Below are positions 49,810-61,069 of a stretch of DNA of 64,000 nucleotides, in pieces (position 1 is the first letter of the stretch; each line of letters starts with the position of its first letter). The notes beneath the pieces were generated by a model. It had not been told where the DNA came from, ran no database searches, and saw only the letters and a list, made by a program, of their open reading frames with translations. A program made the translations under genes and the position numbers. This stretch comes from Bog-756 sp963734395 (GTDB lineage Bacteria; Actinomycetota; Acidimicrobiia; Acidimicrobiales; RAAP-2), in NCBI GenBank assembly GCA_963734395.1, contig CAVTGY010000002.1, positions 868,001 to 932,000 on the forward strand, written 5' to 3'.

Positions 49810-51203
49810 GTGCTCAAGATCCATGTGGTCCGCCACGGCGGCCACCGCTACTACGTCGATGACCTCGTCCCCGGCCGGGCGGAGGGGACACTGGTGGCCG
49901 GCGAAGCCCCGGGTACCTGGACCGGCGCCGGGGCCTCGTTGCTCGGCATGACCGGCGACGGTGGAAGCGCGGTGCTTCGGTGAGGTGCTCGACGGTCGAG
50001 ACCCCTGGTCGGGGGCAGCGCTGCGCAAACCGGTCGGTGAACGGAGCGTGGCCGGCTTCGACCTCACCTTCTGCGCACCCAAGTCGGTGAGTCTGCTCCA
50101 CCTCCTCGCCCCGCGGGAGATGGCCGGTGAGGTCGGGGCCGGTCACCACGCAGCGGTGGACCGAGGCCACCGACTACCTCCAGCGGGTGGCCGTCGGAGT
50201 CCGTCGCACCCGGGCCGGCGTCACCTCGTACCTGCCACTCGGTCGGGGTGGTGGCCGGTCGATTTCCGCACCGGACCAGTCGGGCGCTCGATCCCCACCT
50301 CCATACCCACCTGGTGGTGGCCAACGTGACCGCGGGCCTGGACGGCGGGTGGTCGTCGCTGGACGGGCAGGAGGCTCTTCGCCCATGCCCGAGCGGCCGG
50401 AGCCATCTACCACGCCCGGCTGCGCATGGAGCTGAGCGATCGGATCGGGGCGGCCTGGGACGTGGCTCCCGTCGGGCCTGGGCGACGTGATCGGCGTCGA
50501 CGCCTCGATGCGCCGGCTCTTCTCGCAGCGCTCGGCGGCCATCGACGAGTACGTGGCCTGCCGGGCGGGGCCGCGGTTCACCGCGCCGGACCCGTGGGGC
50601 ATTCCACGCCACCCGCCCGGAAAAGGACCCGGTCCGCACCGTCGAGTCCCTGATGGAGGGGTGGAAACAGCGGGCCGACCGACTACGGGTTCGACCTCGG
50701 TGACCTGACCCGGGTCATCGGACGGAGGCGTGAGCTCCCCGTTGCTCCCGAGGTCGACAGCGGTCGTGTCCGCGACCAGACTCGGACAGTTGGCCACGCG
50801 CAATCGCACGCTCGCCCGTCGGGATCTGGTCGCGGTCATCGCCCGGGCGTCCACCGCCGGAGCGAGCGCCGAGGTGGTCGAATCGGTCGCCGCCCGTCTG
50901 GTCGATGCCGCCGGTCCACCGCTGTCCGGCGACACGGTACCCGAGCCGGGTCACCGAATCGGACCGGGCTGCGGGCCGACCGGTTCTCGAGCCCCGATGG
51001 ACGGCCGCCGACGTGGCCCGGGCCGTCGACCCGGGGACCGAGGCTTCTGCCGTCACCGACCGGACTGGCGGAGCGGGCATTCCGCTGTCGGCGGATCCGA
51101 AGTGGAGCCAAGGCGCCCGATCCAGGGGTGGGACCGTGACCGACCCCTGGCGCTGGAGCGGTCGACGGTGGCGCCGCACGATCATCTGGAGTTGGAACGG
51201 TGA
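49810..51203 (+). CDS. MobF/TrwC-type relaxase domain protein, heavily frame-broken
   Basis: Starts VLKIHVVRHGGHRYYVDDLV after a GGGAGG site. In shifting frames follow GFDLTFCAPKSVSLLHLLAP, the TrwC start-of-domain motif, then ATDYLQRVAVGVRRTR and the metal-binding three-histidine motif LDPHLHTHLVVANVT, and SLMEGWKQRADRLR. A C-terminal region has LGQLATRNRTLARRDLVAVI and a stop at 51201-51203. MobF relaxases nick the transfer origin of conjugative elements. At about 460 codons it lacks the helicase half of full TrwC. Breaks lie near 49980, 50150, 50245, 50375, 50475 and 50640; decay and assembly error cannot be separated here. Confidence 0.75.
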
Positions 51204-51217
51204 CCCGGACGGCCCGA

Positions 51218-52710
51218 TCAGCGCTCCAGTTCGGGTTCGCTCACCGGCTCGCCGGTGCTCGGGCGCCGGGCCCGCCGGTTCGATGCCGACCCGGTGGTTG
51301 AGCCTGCGGTCGAGGTCGCGCAAGGTCCGCCACGGCTCGGATGCGTGCGCCGGGGCCAGCGGGATCCATGCCGGCCGGTTGCGCTCATCGAAGGCCAAGG
51401 CGTAACCGGGGGACCCCCGGGTGATGACGTCGACGGGGAGTCGCCGCCGCCACTGGGTCGACACGCTCTCGCCCCGTTGGGGACGGCCGCCCGACAACAG
51501 GTCGGCGAGCGGGCGGTCGGTCAGCGACTGACCCGGACGAGACCGTTCGGGTGGCGATCTCCTCGTCACCGGCCAGCGTGGACAGCGCCTCGAGGGTCCG
51601 GACGTCTCCGATGCCGGGGAGGACCACCGTGGTGCCGAACAGCGAGGGGAATCCGTCGGCGTGATCCGGCCACCGGCTCCGAGCCTGCGAGAGGTCCTGC
51701 AGGCACGCCAGGGTGACCAGACCCTGGCCGCCTCCCTCGCTGATCATCGACGGAAGGTCGGGAACGGGGGCGATGTTGGCCACCTCGTCGAGGGCCAGGA
51801 CCACCGGAGCATGCGCGGGCACGCCGTGTCCGGGTGCAGCGCTTCGTGCGTAGGTGGCGTGCCTGATGTCGTCGATCAGCCCGACCACCATGGGGGCGAC
51901 CAGGCCTGGCGGTGAGCCGGCGCGGCAATGTAGATGGTGTCCGACGAGGTCACGAACCGGTCGGCGTCGAAATCGGGGTGGGAGGTGGCGTCCAACGCCT
52001 GGTCGGAGCGGAATCCGGTCAGCGAACCCGAGGCGGTGGACCAGATGCCGCTCAGTTCCCGCTCGTCGGTGGCGACGATGCCGTCGAGGAGGTTGCGGGC
52101 CAGCTCGGTGCTGCGACCGGGCTCGCCGGCCAGGATCTGCTGCGCGGGCAGGGCCTGCCGACGATCCACCCAGGTCAGGAGGGTGCGCATGTCGGCTCCG
52201 TCCAGCGCTGCGGCGTGCAGCAAGGGCGCCATCAGCGCCTGGGCCCGTTCCGTCCAGTGGGAGCCCTCGCCTCGTGGGGCACCGCCGGCGATGGACGCCG
52301 ATCCCACCTCGACCAGCGACCGGGCCATGGAGAGCGACGACATCCATGCGGTGCACGACTGGAGCGGCGACCATCGCAACGGGAGTAGAGCGCCGCTCGG
52401 CGGACGGATCCGGTGGGATCGAACAGGAAACACCGCCCGAGCTGTGGAGCGGACGGCGATGGTGGCGTCCAGCACGTCCGGTTTGGTGGATGTGGACACG
52501 ACCGGACCGTTGCTCACCATCACGTTGGGAATGATCAACGAGGACGTCTTTCCCGATCGCGGCGGGACCGAGGATCATCACCGATTGCTCGGGTCGAACG
52601 AAGCACCAACCCCGCTCGTCGTGACCGAGATAGGCGCCGTGCCCGGCGCGAGCGGATGCGTCGATACGCCGCGAACGTGCGAAGAAGGGCGCGAAAGGGG
52701 GTTGACGCAA
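51218..52710 (-). CDS. VirD4/TraD-like conjugative coupling ATPase, frame-broken
   Basis: About 498 codons. N-terminal part: AGHGAYLGHDERGWCFVRPE, then a Walker A which, with one base restored near 52545, reads GPPRSGKTSSLIIPNVM. Next GPVVSTSTKPDVL, ELSGIWSTASGSLTGFRSDQ, SDTIYIAAPAHRQ and, after a frame change near 51920, the Walker B-like PVVLALDEVANIAPVPDLPS followed by EGGGQGLVTLACLQDLSQAR. Further changes lie near 51550 and 51265. This is the T4CP/TraM-recognition family that links relaxase-bound DNA to a type IV secretion channel. It faces the relaxase gene, with 14 bases between their stops. No channel genes are present in the window. Confidence 0.78.
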
Positions 52711-53016
52711 AAAAATCTGTCATAGGGAAAGCATCTCGCCATCGAGTCGATTCGCTGCAGCCGGCGATGGCGGAGCAGTGCTTCCGCAAGACGAGCGACT
52801 GGGTCACTGTGGCAATTAATCCTTGCAAACAAACGGTTTTTTGTCCATGGCATCGTCAAGGTCGAGCCCGATCGTGCAACGTAATGGCCAATCCATGCTT
52901 CGGATGAGCGGCACCCCAGCGGGTGTTGTCGCGGTAGGTCGCGCCTCGAGAATGCTTGACCTGGGCGTAAAAAGCCATTTTGCTGGTACTGGTTGCGTAT
53001 CGCTGAGGAGGTGATC
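52711..53016. other. Intergenic region between coupling protein and HU gene
   Basis: 306 bases, AT-richer than its surroundings, with no convincing coding frame. It must hold the hupB promoter. No clear attachment site or inverted repeat was seen by eye. Confidence 0.35.
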
Positions 53017-53774
53017 GTGAACAGGTCTCAACTCGTGAAAGCAGTCAGTGAGTCGACGTCTTCGTCTCGCCGGACTGTTGAAGATGTTGTTGATTCTCTG
53101 TTCGACACGATCGTTACCGAGGTTCGATCCGGACGGAAGGTCACAGTGATCGGATTCGGGGCATTCAATCCGACCGCTCGTGGTCCTCGTGTGGGTCGAA
53201 ATCCGCGGACTGGTGCAGTGGTACCGATCCCGGCGTCGAAAGGTGTCCGGTTCGCCACCGGTTCGACGTTCAAATCGGCGTTGAACCCTAAGGAGGGAGT
53301 ATCAATGGCAGTAAAGAAGGCAGCCGCCAAGAGAGCGGTCCGTAAGGCTCCGGCCAAAAAGACATCAGCCCGCAAGGCGACCGCCAAAAAGGCGGTGAAG
53401 AAGGCTCCGGCCGCAAGACCGCAGGGCGGAAGCGCACCGCCAAGAAGGCTCCGGCCCGCAAGACGGCAGCCCGGAAGTCCACGGCCAAGCGGACGGCGAA
53501 GCGGACCACCAAGAAGGCTCCGGCCCGCAAGACCGCAGCGCGGAAGCGGACCACCAAGAAGGCTCCGGCCCGCAAGTCGGCAGCGCGGAAGCGGACGACC
53601 AAGAAGGCTCCGGCCCGCAAGACGGCAGCCCGGAAGCGCACGGCCAAGCGGACCACCAAGAAGGCTCCGGCCCGCAAGACGGCAGCCCGGAAGCGGACCA
53701 CCAAGAAGGCTCCGGCCCGCAAGACGGCAGCCCGCAAGGTGGCCAAGCGGTCGGTACGCGGCAGAAGAAGGTAA
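53017..53774 (+). CDS. hupB: HupB-like histone-like protein with long Lys/Ala-rich repeat tail
   Basis: From GTG 53017 (GAGGAGG site 5 bases before) the first 90 residues are a normal HU domain: NRSQLVKAVSESTSSSRRTV, KVTVIGFGAFNPTARGPRVG, RNPRTGAVVPIPASKGVRFA. The tail of about 160 residues is a run of KKAPARKTAARKRTT-type repeats, rich in Lys, Ala and Arg, ending VAKRSVRGRRR. One frame change near 53410 breaks the tail. Mycobacterial HupB and plant-H1-like tails have similar repeats that bind DNA non-specifically and are targets of modification. A tetraloop terminator follows. Confidence 0.88.
53395..53760 (+). repeat. Imperfect tandem repeats in hupB tail
   Basis: About seven copies of a 42-54 base unit around AAGAAGGCTCCGGCCCGCAA, each encoding KKAPARK(T/S)AARK plus a variable RTT or RTAKRTT extension. 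Unit length is always a multiple of three once the indel near 53410 is ignored, so copy number can change in frame. Confidence 0.85.
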
Positions 53775-53809
53775 CCCTGGCGCGGCGTCATCGGCGCCGT
53801 CACCGGGTG

Positions 53810-53839
53810 GTCAGCAGGGGCCTTCGGGCCCCTGCTGAC
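53810..53839. terminator. Hairpin terminator with TTCG tetraloop after hupB
   Basis: Perfect 13-base-pair stem GTCAGCAGGGGCC with its complement, closed by TTCG, an especially stable tetraloop. It begins 36 bases after the hupB stop and also faces the convergent deacetylase gene, so it may end both transcripts. Confidence 0.85.
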
Positions 53840-53880
53840 GTCGTTCGGGGCATTCCGGCTCTCGCTCCCGGCTGATCAGC

Positions 53881-54729
53881 TCACACGTCGGTGATCAGAT
53901 GGAACGCCTCGGCCGAATGGAGGCCGGCCAGGGAACCGTGGTCGCCCAACTGTCGGCGCACCTTGGCGGCAAAGCGCTCGCGTCCTCCATCCGACGATGG
54001 GTTGGGATCGGACTCGAGTCGATTCCCATGGTGGAACGCCACTGGCTCCGGTGGCAGAGCAGGGCGTCGACTTTGGTGCCGTCGAACCCCGCGTGGCGTC
54101 CTCGACGTGGTTGGGCAAGTCCGGCTCGAACAGCAGCACCGCCTCTGGTCGGTGCGGGGCGAGGCCGAGTTCGGCGAAGAAGTGTGGATCACGGGCCGCT
54201 ACCAGGGCATCGAGCAGCAGAAAACCGGCGGGGCGGTGGTCAGGGTGGAGCCGGTAGCGGCGCCAGGGGTCGTGGCCGAGCACCACGCTCGGGCGCAACG
54301 TGCGAATGATCCGGGTGACTTCACGGCGCTCGCTCGCGCCCGTTGACCAGCTCACCGTCCACGCTGCCGAGGAACAGGACCCGGTCGTCCAGGCGTCGTC
54401 CGCCGGCGGGGGTGCCGTCGATGACCTCGGCCGCGGCCCGGCTCTCATCCATGCGATCCGAAACCAGCTTCGTCGAGGTCGGCATCGGAGTCCCAGCTGC
54501 CCTTGGATCCGTCGGTGAGAATCAGGTGGTGAACGCGGCAGCCGGCCGCCGCCCATTTGGCCAGGGTCGCACCACACCCGAACTCGATGTCGTCGGGGTG
54601 GGCGCCGACAGCCAACGCGCGATCCGGGACCGCACGATCGACGGTGATCGGCCCGATGGCCGCCAGGTCGCCCACCGGAAGCCCGCTGGGCCCCGGTCGA
54701 TCATGGGGATGACCAGGGTCTGCAGTCAC
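53881..54729 (-). CDS. PIG-L/LmbE-family zinc deacetylase, frame-broken
   Basis: About 282 codons from GTG 54729. The zinc motif AHPDD sits in RALAVGAHPDDIEFGCGATL, followed by GCRVHHLILTDGSKGSWDSD. In other frames come EVTRIIRTLRPSVVLGHDPW and RLHPDHRPAGFLLLDALVAA, with the third zinc ligand His. The end is EAFHLITDV. Breaks lie near 54460, 54380 and 54040. Family members deacetylate N-acetylglucosamine-linked compounds, such as MshB and Mca in mycothiol metabolism. The start overlaps the cofC stop (GTGA), so it shares that transcript. Confidence 0.82.
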
Positions 54730-55352
54730 CGGCGAACGATGCCCGAGGAGGCAACCGGAACCACGTCGGCGGGCTCGTCGATGTCATGGGCCAGGTCAGG
54801 CCGGTCGAGGATCCTGTAGGGCAGTCCCACCCGTTCGGCTTCGGCTCGATGGCGGGCGAAGGAACCGGGACCGTAGGAGAAGCGGAATCCCGCGTCCGCG
54901 GGGAGCGCGATGACATTGGTCCCGTTTCCGTAGCGGTCGGGGACCAAGGTGATCCCCGGCGCCTCGCCGACCACGGCGAGATCGGCCGCCCGGGGAAGGT
55001 CGGCGTGAGCCACGGTCACCTGGGTCACGCCGTTGGCCAGCAGATGTTCGACGCCGGCCTCGACTGCTCCGTTGAGCCCTCGTCCCGGTTCCCACACCAC
55101 CAGGGCCCCTCGGATCCGGGCCCACTGGGCCACATCTCTGTCGTCGCACACCACCGCCACCGGCAAGGGATGAGCAGCGCCGATCACCCGTTCGGCCATG
55201 TCCCGGGCCAGGTCGGCGCGCTCCGGATTGCTCATGGCCATATGGAGCCGCCGTTTGGCCTGATCGAAGGCCTTGACCGGAATGAGCACGACCCGTGGTC
55301 CGAAAGGCAGGCTGTGGTCCGGGAGAGGGGACCTGCCGGCGACGCCTGTCAC
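54726..55352 (-). CDS. cofC: 2-phospho-L-lactate guanylyltransferase CofC
   Basis: Intact 208-residue nucleotidyltransferase of the F420 pathway, which activates phospholactate or phosphoenolpyruvate with GTP. The N-terminus has VVLIPVKAFDQAKRRLHMAM, the family signature, then VAVVCDDRDVAQWARIRGA, TVAHADLPRAADLAV and LVPDRYGNGTNVIALPADAG. Its presence shows that the organism makes F420, fitting the several LLM oxidoreductases at 8.4-18.8 kb. It overlaps the deacetylase gene by GTGA. Confidence 0.92.
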   Translation of the reverse strand: MTGVAGRSPLPDHSLPFGPRVVLIPVKAFDQAKRRLHMAMSNPERADLARDMAERVIGAAHPLPVAVVCDDRDVAQWARIRGALVVWEPGRGLNGAVEAGVEHLLANGVTQVTVAHADLPRAADLAVVGEAPGITLVPDRYGNGTNVIALPADAGFRFSYGPGSFARHRAEAERVGLPYRILDRPDLAHDIDEPADVVPVASSGIVRR

Positions 55353-55393
55353 CGGGCCAGTGTACGGTCCGGGTCTCCCGTTAGTGTGAGGCG

Positions 55394-56947
55394 GTGCCGG
55401 ACGGTGACGCCGCCAACGTCCAAGAACATGCGGAGGCAGCCGCCCGTGTGCGTTCGCTCCTCCTCGATCTCGGATGTTCGGAGGCGGAGATCGACCAGGC
55501 GGTGTCCGATGACGTCGTCGACCTCTTGGTCGTGGATCGGATGCTGGTTCCGACCCAGCGCCGGCTCACCCAGGGCGAGGTGGCGGAGACGACCGACATT
55601 CCCATCGATCTTGCCCATCGGTTCTGGAGGGCGCTCGGATTCCCCGACGTCGGAGACGACGATGCCGTGTTCACCGAAATGGACATCGAGGCGATCCGCC
55701 TGTTCCAGGCCATGGTGGGTCTGGAACTGGTCGATGTGGAGACCGCCGTCCAGATGGCCCGGGTTGTCGGGTCGTCGATGGCCCGGATCGCCGAGGCGCA
55801 GACCGCGCCGGGCGCCACCCCGATCCTGATGCCCACGGGTGACAGCGTCATCGACGCCGACCACTTCGCCCGTCAGGCGGATGCGTCGATTCCGGCCATG
55901 GGCCGCTTGCTCGAGTATGTCTGGCGCCGCCATCTCCAGGCTGCCACCCGGCGGGCCATGCTGGTTCGTGCCCGTGGATTCGAGGAGGGCACCAGCCCGA
56001 TCATGGCGGTGGGGTTCGCCGACATGGTCGGGTTCACCATGCTCAGCCAGCATCTGAGCGACCATGAACTGGCCCAGGTGGTGTCCCGATTCGAGGAGCT
56101 CGCTCACGACACGGTGGTGGTCCTCGGCGGTCGGGTGGTCAAGATGATCGGCGACGAAGCGATGTTCGTCGTGCACACGGCGAGCAACGCCGCCGAAATA
56201 GGACTGAGCCTGGCCGAGGCCTATGCGGGAGACGAATTGCTTTCCGACGTCCGGGTGGGCCTGGCCATCGGGCCGGTGTTGGTGCAGGACGGGGACTTCT
56301 ACGGCCCGGTGGTCAATCTGGCCAGCCGGTTGGCCGGAGTGGCCAATCCCGGCACGGTGCTCATCTCCGACGAGCTGCGCGCCACCCTCGAGGCTGAGGG
56401 CGCCAAGGGCTTCACCACCCGCCCCCTACGGGTGCGCACGCTGCGGGACATCGGCCGTGTGCAGGTGTGGAAGGTGTCCCGTGCCGGAGCCGACCCGAGC
56501 GCCGAGCGCCGCAGGAACGTGCGATGGGAGCGTCTGGGTCAGGTGGTGGCCGAACTCGACGAGTTGCGCGAGCGGGGCGAGAGAGTGGTCCGTGGTCGTT
56601 TGCCGGCGTCGGAAGTGAACCCGGTGGCCGACAACGCTGCGATGGATCAGGAACTGGCGAGTCGGGCGGTGGCGATCCCGTGGGCGTGCAGATCGAACTG
56701 CCCGTCGAAGGCAGCGATCGGCTCGCCCCGTAGGTCGATCAGCCAACCGGATCGACCGGGCATCTCCACCGAGGTAGGGGACGATCGCGGGTTGAACACC
56801 CGGACCTCGATGTCACCGGCCTGTCGGCGGACCGAGGACACCTCGGCGCCGATCACCGTGAGTTGCGAGCCCCGGTCAGGCCGGGTCCCCCCGCCGAAGG
56901 ACGCGGTGGCGGCCAAGGGGACCAGGATGTCGTCGGCCATTTGGTAG
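55394..56947 (+). CDS. Class III adenylate cyclase with adenylate-cyclase regulatory domain
   Basis: From GTG 55394. Residues about 1-160 are a helical regulatory domain (LTQGEVAETTDIPIDLAHRF, FTEMDIEAIRLFQAMVGLEL), the type found before class III cyclases in actinobacteria. Residues about 205-350 are the cyclase: AVGFADMVGFTMLSQHLSDH with a metal Asp, VVVLGGRVVKMIGDEAMFVV with the second, VGLAIGPVLVQDGDFYGPVV and NLASRLAGVANPGTVLISDE. The domain ends near base 56450. The frame then runs on over the 3' end of the antisense mannosidase gene to 56947. The true stop may be earlier, near 56618, if a base is missing. Confidence 0.83.
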   Translation: MPDGDAANVQEHAEAAARVRSLLLDLGCSEAEIDQAVSDDVVDLLVVDRMLVPTQRRLTQGEVAETTDIPIDLAHRFWRALGFPDVGDDDAVFTEMDIEAIRLFQAMVGLELVDVETAVQMARVVGSSMARIAEAQTAPGATPILMPTGDSVIDADHFARQADASIPAMGRLLEYVWRRHLQAATRRAMLVRARGFEEGTSPIMAVGFADMVGFTMLSQHLSDHELAQVVSRFEELAHDTVVVLGGRVVKMIGDEAMFVVHTASNAAEIGLSLAEAYAGDELLSDVRVGLAIGPVLVQDGDFYGPVVNLASRLAGVANPGTVLISDELRATLEAEGAKGFTTRPLRVRTLRDIGRVQVWKVSRAGADPSAERRRNVRWERLGQVVAELDELRERGERVVRGRLPASEVNPVADNAAMDQELASRAVAIPWACRSNCPSKAAIGSPRRSISQPDRPGISTEVGDDRGLNTRTSMSPACRRTEDTSAPITVSCEPRSGRVPPPKDAVAAKGTRMSSAIW

Positions 56948-59349
56948 GGATCGATGGGTCCCACGGCCAGGGCGTAGCTGACCTCGACCGGTCCGATCAA
57001 CTGGGGACCTTCCAGGGCCTTCATCGGGCCCGCGGTCATCGGACGGGTGGACATACCGAGCCGCGACAGCATGCCGGTCGCACGCAACAGGGTGAGGGCC
57101 AACGCGGTGGCCTTGGAGCCGGCCTCGGCCTCGCCGTCGCCGTCGCGGACCACATCCACCAGTTCGTATTCGAGCAGGCCTTCGTGGACCACCGACAGCC
57201 CCCCGCTGGACACGAACCGGCGGGAGGGGAAGGTGGGCGTGCCGAGCTCCTCGGGTCCGCCCTCGGCCTCGAGGCCACGTTGGACGATGGTGAAGGCGCA
57301 TTCGGCCGTCAGAGGTCGAGGCCGGCTCGGGGAGGGGAAGGTGGACCCGGAGGCGATGATCCCGTCGACGGGTTGTCGAAACGGGTGCGCACCCTGAGCA
57401 CCGACTCGTCCGCCCTGATCTCGAGGGTGGTCTCGACCACCACCGGATGGCTTCCCACCCTCGACTTGGTGCTCTCGTCCACGTGGTCCGGCCAGCTGAA
57501 GGTGGAGGTGATGGTGGCGGTCGCCCGGACCGGGCCACGATCGCCGGCGGTGATCGATACCGACTCCGGCACGTCGACGATCGTGTCCACCGCCGGCGGG
57601 GAGTAGTTGTACGTGTCTCCGTGGTCACCGTCGTCGACCAATCGTCCGTACCCCGATCTTGCCGTTGAGGGAGAACGTGCCGTCACCGGGATCGATGGTG
57701 ACGGTGATCAAGCCGTTGCTCAGGGTCAGCGCCCGGTCGGTGCCACCATCGACGCGTCGCCGGATGCAGGAGCGGTGCCGGCGAGAAGCGAGCCCATCCG
57801 AACCCGGGCACCTGTTCCTGACGGGCGAGGATCCGACGGACCGGCGGCTGGTCGAGACTGAGCCGGACCTGGGTGTCCGGTCGAGCGCTGAGCCGGGTGT
57901 AGAGCTCCCGTTTGATCTCCTCGACCGGTACGCCTTCCCGTGGTTCGGTGCCGATGACGATGGTGATGTCGAGACCCGTTTCGTCCTCGGCCAGGGAGAC
58001 GTCGGTGATGTAGGCGTCGTTTTCGATGCGGGTGCCCTGGATCAGACCGAGCATGTTGCGAACCGTCTCACCTTCGAGGGTGATCGATCCGGGTAGTCCG
58101 AACCGTTCCGACAACACCTGGATGTCGGGTCCCGGCTCGCCGGCCGCGGTGACCACCACTTCGACGATTCCACTCCGTGGCCGGGAGGACGGATTGACCA
58201 CCACCGGTCCGGAAGCGGCCATGGACGCGGCCAACGCGGCCAGCGCTCGATCGGTGAGGGCCTCTCCGATCTGGCGGGCCTCCGCATAGCGGTGGAGCAC
58301 CGCGTCGACCACCTCGTCGACCGAACAGGCGCAGATCGAATCGTGAGCGGAGTTCCGGATCATGAACAACCAGGCCATTTCCAGAAAAGGGGCCGGCCAG
58401 GCGTCGAGCGGGAACGAACAGGGCGGAAAGGGGCTCGGCCAGCCGCTCGAGCGATCGCTCCGCCCGGGCCGCCGCCTGTTTGACGTCGATCCGGTTGGAT
58501 GCCACGCCCATCAGGAGGTTGGCACGGGCCCCCGAACGGAGTTCACCGTGCCATGACGGTAGGTCGAGGTCAGGCGCGTGCTCCAGATAGGCGGGCAGAG
58601 ACGAGACGGCCAACTCGAAGTCGTTCTGCATCTGGTTGGCCTCGCCGATCACCCTCCCCAGCCAGGGCTGCGGCCGCTGGTGATCGGTGCCGTTCATCAA
58701 CAGCAGGGGGTCGTCTGCGCCGAGGAAGGGTTCGAACTCCTCGTCGAGGGAGCGGAGACGGCGCACCAGCGCCTTGGCATCGTCGGGGAGGGCGGCGCCG
58801 TTGCCGTAGCCGGCCACCAGGTACTCGGCCCGCACGCTCGATCCATCGGGGGCGTACCAGTGGAAGGCCGACCTTGTCGATGGCCGAGGGCACTCCCCGC
58901 CAGACCACGGCGTGTTCGAATCCGGCCAGCGATGAGGATCTGAGGCATCTGGGCCACGTGGCCGAACATGTCGGGCAGGTAGCCGACTTCCATCACCCCG
59001 CCGAAATCCCCACCGCGTCCGATGCCGGCCTGGAGATTCCGGATGATGGTCTCGCCGGACACCAAGAACTCGTCCATCAGGATGTACCAGGGACCGACGG
59101 TGATGCGTCCTGCCGAGGTCAGGGCCCGCAGCCGTTCCTCGTTCTCCGGCCGGATCTCGAGGTAGTCGTCGATGACCGCCAATTGCCCGTCGAGCAGGAA
59201 GTGGGTGTAGGAGCGGTCGCTGCTTCCATCTGGTCCAGCAGGCCGTCGATGGTGGCGACCAGCTTGAGACGGAAGACCTGGAACGGGTCATACCACTCAC
59301 GGTCCCAGTGGGTGTGGGGGACGACGGCGATGTGCCGGGGCCTGGTCAT
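56647..59349 (-). CDS. GH38 alpha-mannosidase, heavily frame-broken
   Basis: About 900 codons. The N-terminus RHIAVVPHTHWDREWYDPFQ contains the HxH zinc ligands and first acidic residue of GH38. GYLPDMFGHVAQMPQIL holds the conserved PDxFGH with the nucleophile Asp. Later parts are LLMNGTDHQRPQPWLGRVIG, RNSAHDSICACSVDEVVDAV (His ligand), FVSSGGLSVVHEGLLEYELV and the C-terminal beta-domains ending FDLHAHGIATARLASS. Breaks lie near 59220, 58940, 58400, 57770, 57650 and 57310. It hydrolyses alpha-mannosides; cytosolic location is likely because no signal peptide is seen. Confidence 0.87.
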
Positions 59350-59498
59350 GGCAGCGAAGCATAGGTGCCGACTCCGAGCCCGGGCACCGTGTCGAGCCGA
59401 CTCGCTGGAGTCGATGCGTTCCACGTCGATCGGGATGCGTGCGACGGCCGGATACAGCGACCAGACTCGGGTCATCGTGGAGCCGGACCGGGGAGGAA

Positions 59499-61048
59499 AT
59501 GCTGCGGCACTGGCGTGACCACCTACCGCCGGGCTCCGACCTGGCCGCCGACGACCTGACGTCGGCGGGAACCCTGTTGCGGTCATGGTCGGACCGGTGG
59601 CGTGCCGCACCGAGTGCACCTCTGTGGAAGGCACCTCATCCAGGGTCCGGAAGCGGCGCCGGCGCCGGTCGATCGCCCGGCGGCCGATGGTGGACGGCGG
59701 AGGAGTTCGACACTGGCCACCCGACGGGTGGCGGGCCGACTGCAGGGTGCGGGTCTCGAGGCGGGGGATCGCCTGCTGTGGGCCACGTCGTCATCGATCG
59801 CCGCCCTGGTCGCCCACGTGGGTGCGCTCCGGGCCGGGTTGGTGGTGGTCCCTGCCAACACCGCCTATACCCAACGCGAGTTGGTCCATATCGTGACCGA
59901 CGTTCGCCCGGCTGCCGCCGTCGTCGAACGCGCCGACCAGGCGGAGTGGGTCCGGCAGGCTTCGGGCGGGTCGATCCTGGTGGTCGGCCCGGATGTGGGT
60001 CTGCCCGACCGCCAGCCCGTCGCTCTGGACGCCGTCGGACCCGATGACCCCGCCCTCATCTGCTACACCTCGGGGACCACCGGTGACCCCAAGGGCGCCG
60101 TGCTCCGCCATGGCAACCTGCTGGCCGCCACCGAGGCGGTGCGGATCGCCTGGGGGTGGGGGACCGACGACCGGCTCGTCCACTGCCTTCCGATCTTCCA
60201 CGCCCACGGCCTCTGTGTCGGCGTCTACGGCACCCTGTCGGCCGGAGGCGTCCGCGGTGCTGCTTCCCGGTTTCGACCCGGCGGCGGTCGCCGATGCGGT
60301 GCGAACCGAGCGAGCATCGTTGTTCTTCGGCGTCCCCACCATGTACCACCGGCTGATCCGGTCCGGGAGGGCGTCTGACCTCCGTCGCCTGCGCCTGGTG
60401 GTGTCCGGGTCAGCGCCGCTCCCTGCCGATCTTCACGCCGAGGTCAGTGCCGCCGTCGGCTCAGCCGTGCTGGAGCGCTACGGCATGACCGAAACGATGA
60501 TGAACACATCGAACCCGTTGGCCGGCCATCGCCGGCCGGGAACCGTGGGGTTCCCGCTGCCCGGTGTGGAGATCCTGCTCGGCGCCGACGACGAGATTCT
60601 GGTCCGGGGACCCAATGTCTTCGACGGCTACTGGGAGCGACCGTCGGCTGACGGCGACGCCTTCGTCTCCGCCACCGACGGCGGATCCCGGTGGTTTCGG
60701 ACCGGCGACGTCGGCGTCGACGACGATGGCTACCTGGTGATTCGGGGACGATCGAAGGAGCTGATCATCACCGGCGGCTTCAACGTGTACCCGGCCGAGA
60801 TCGAAGACGTGCTCGCCGCTCACCCCGGTGTGGCCGAGGTGGCGGTGACCGGAACCCCGTCGGCAGAATGGGGAGAGGTGGTCACCGCCTGGATCGTGGC
60901 CGCCGGCCGACCACCCACTCGGGATGAGCTGGCCGAGTTCTGTGCGACGACCCTGGCCCCCTACAAGCGGCCTCGGCTGGTCCACGTGGTGGACGAGCTA
61001 CCCCGCAACGCCCTGGGCAAGGTGATCAGAAGCCAGCTCGGACGGTGA
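59499..61048 (+). CDS. AMP-forming acyl-CoA synthetase, malonyl-CoA-synthetase-like, frame-broken
   Basis: About 516 codons. The N-terminus is uncertain because the frame changes near 59600 and 59720. From 59720 the sequence is clear: FDTATRRVAGRLQGAGLEAG-type helix, PANTAYTQRELVHIVTDVRP, the P-loop LICYTSGTTGDPKGAVLRHG, LVHCLPIFHAHGLCVGVYG, then after a change near 60250 RASLFFGVPTMYHRLIRS, AVLERYGMTETMMNTSNPLA, RWFRTGDVGVDDDGYLVIRG, KELIITGGFNVYPAEIEDVL and the catalytic lysine in ELPRNALGKVIRSQLGR. YGMTETMMNTSNP is typical of MatB-like malonyl-CoA synthetases. Confidence 0.82.
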
Positions 61049-61069
61049 AGGGGCGGTAGGTTCACATCC

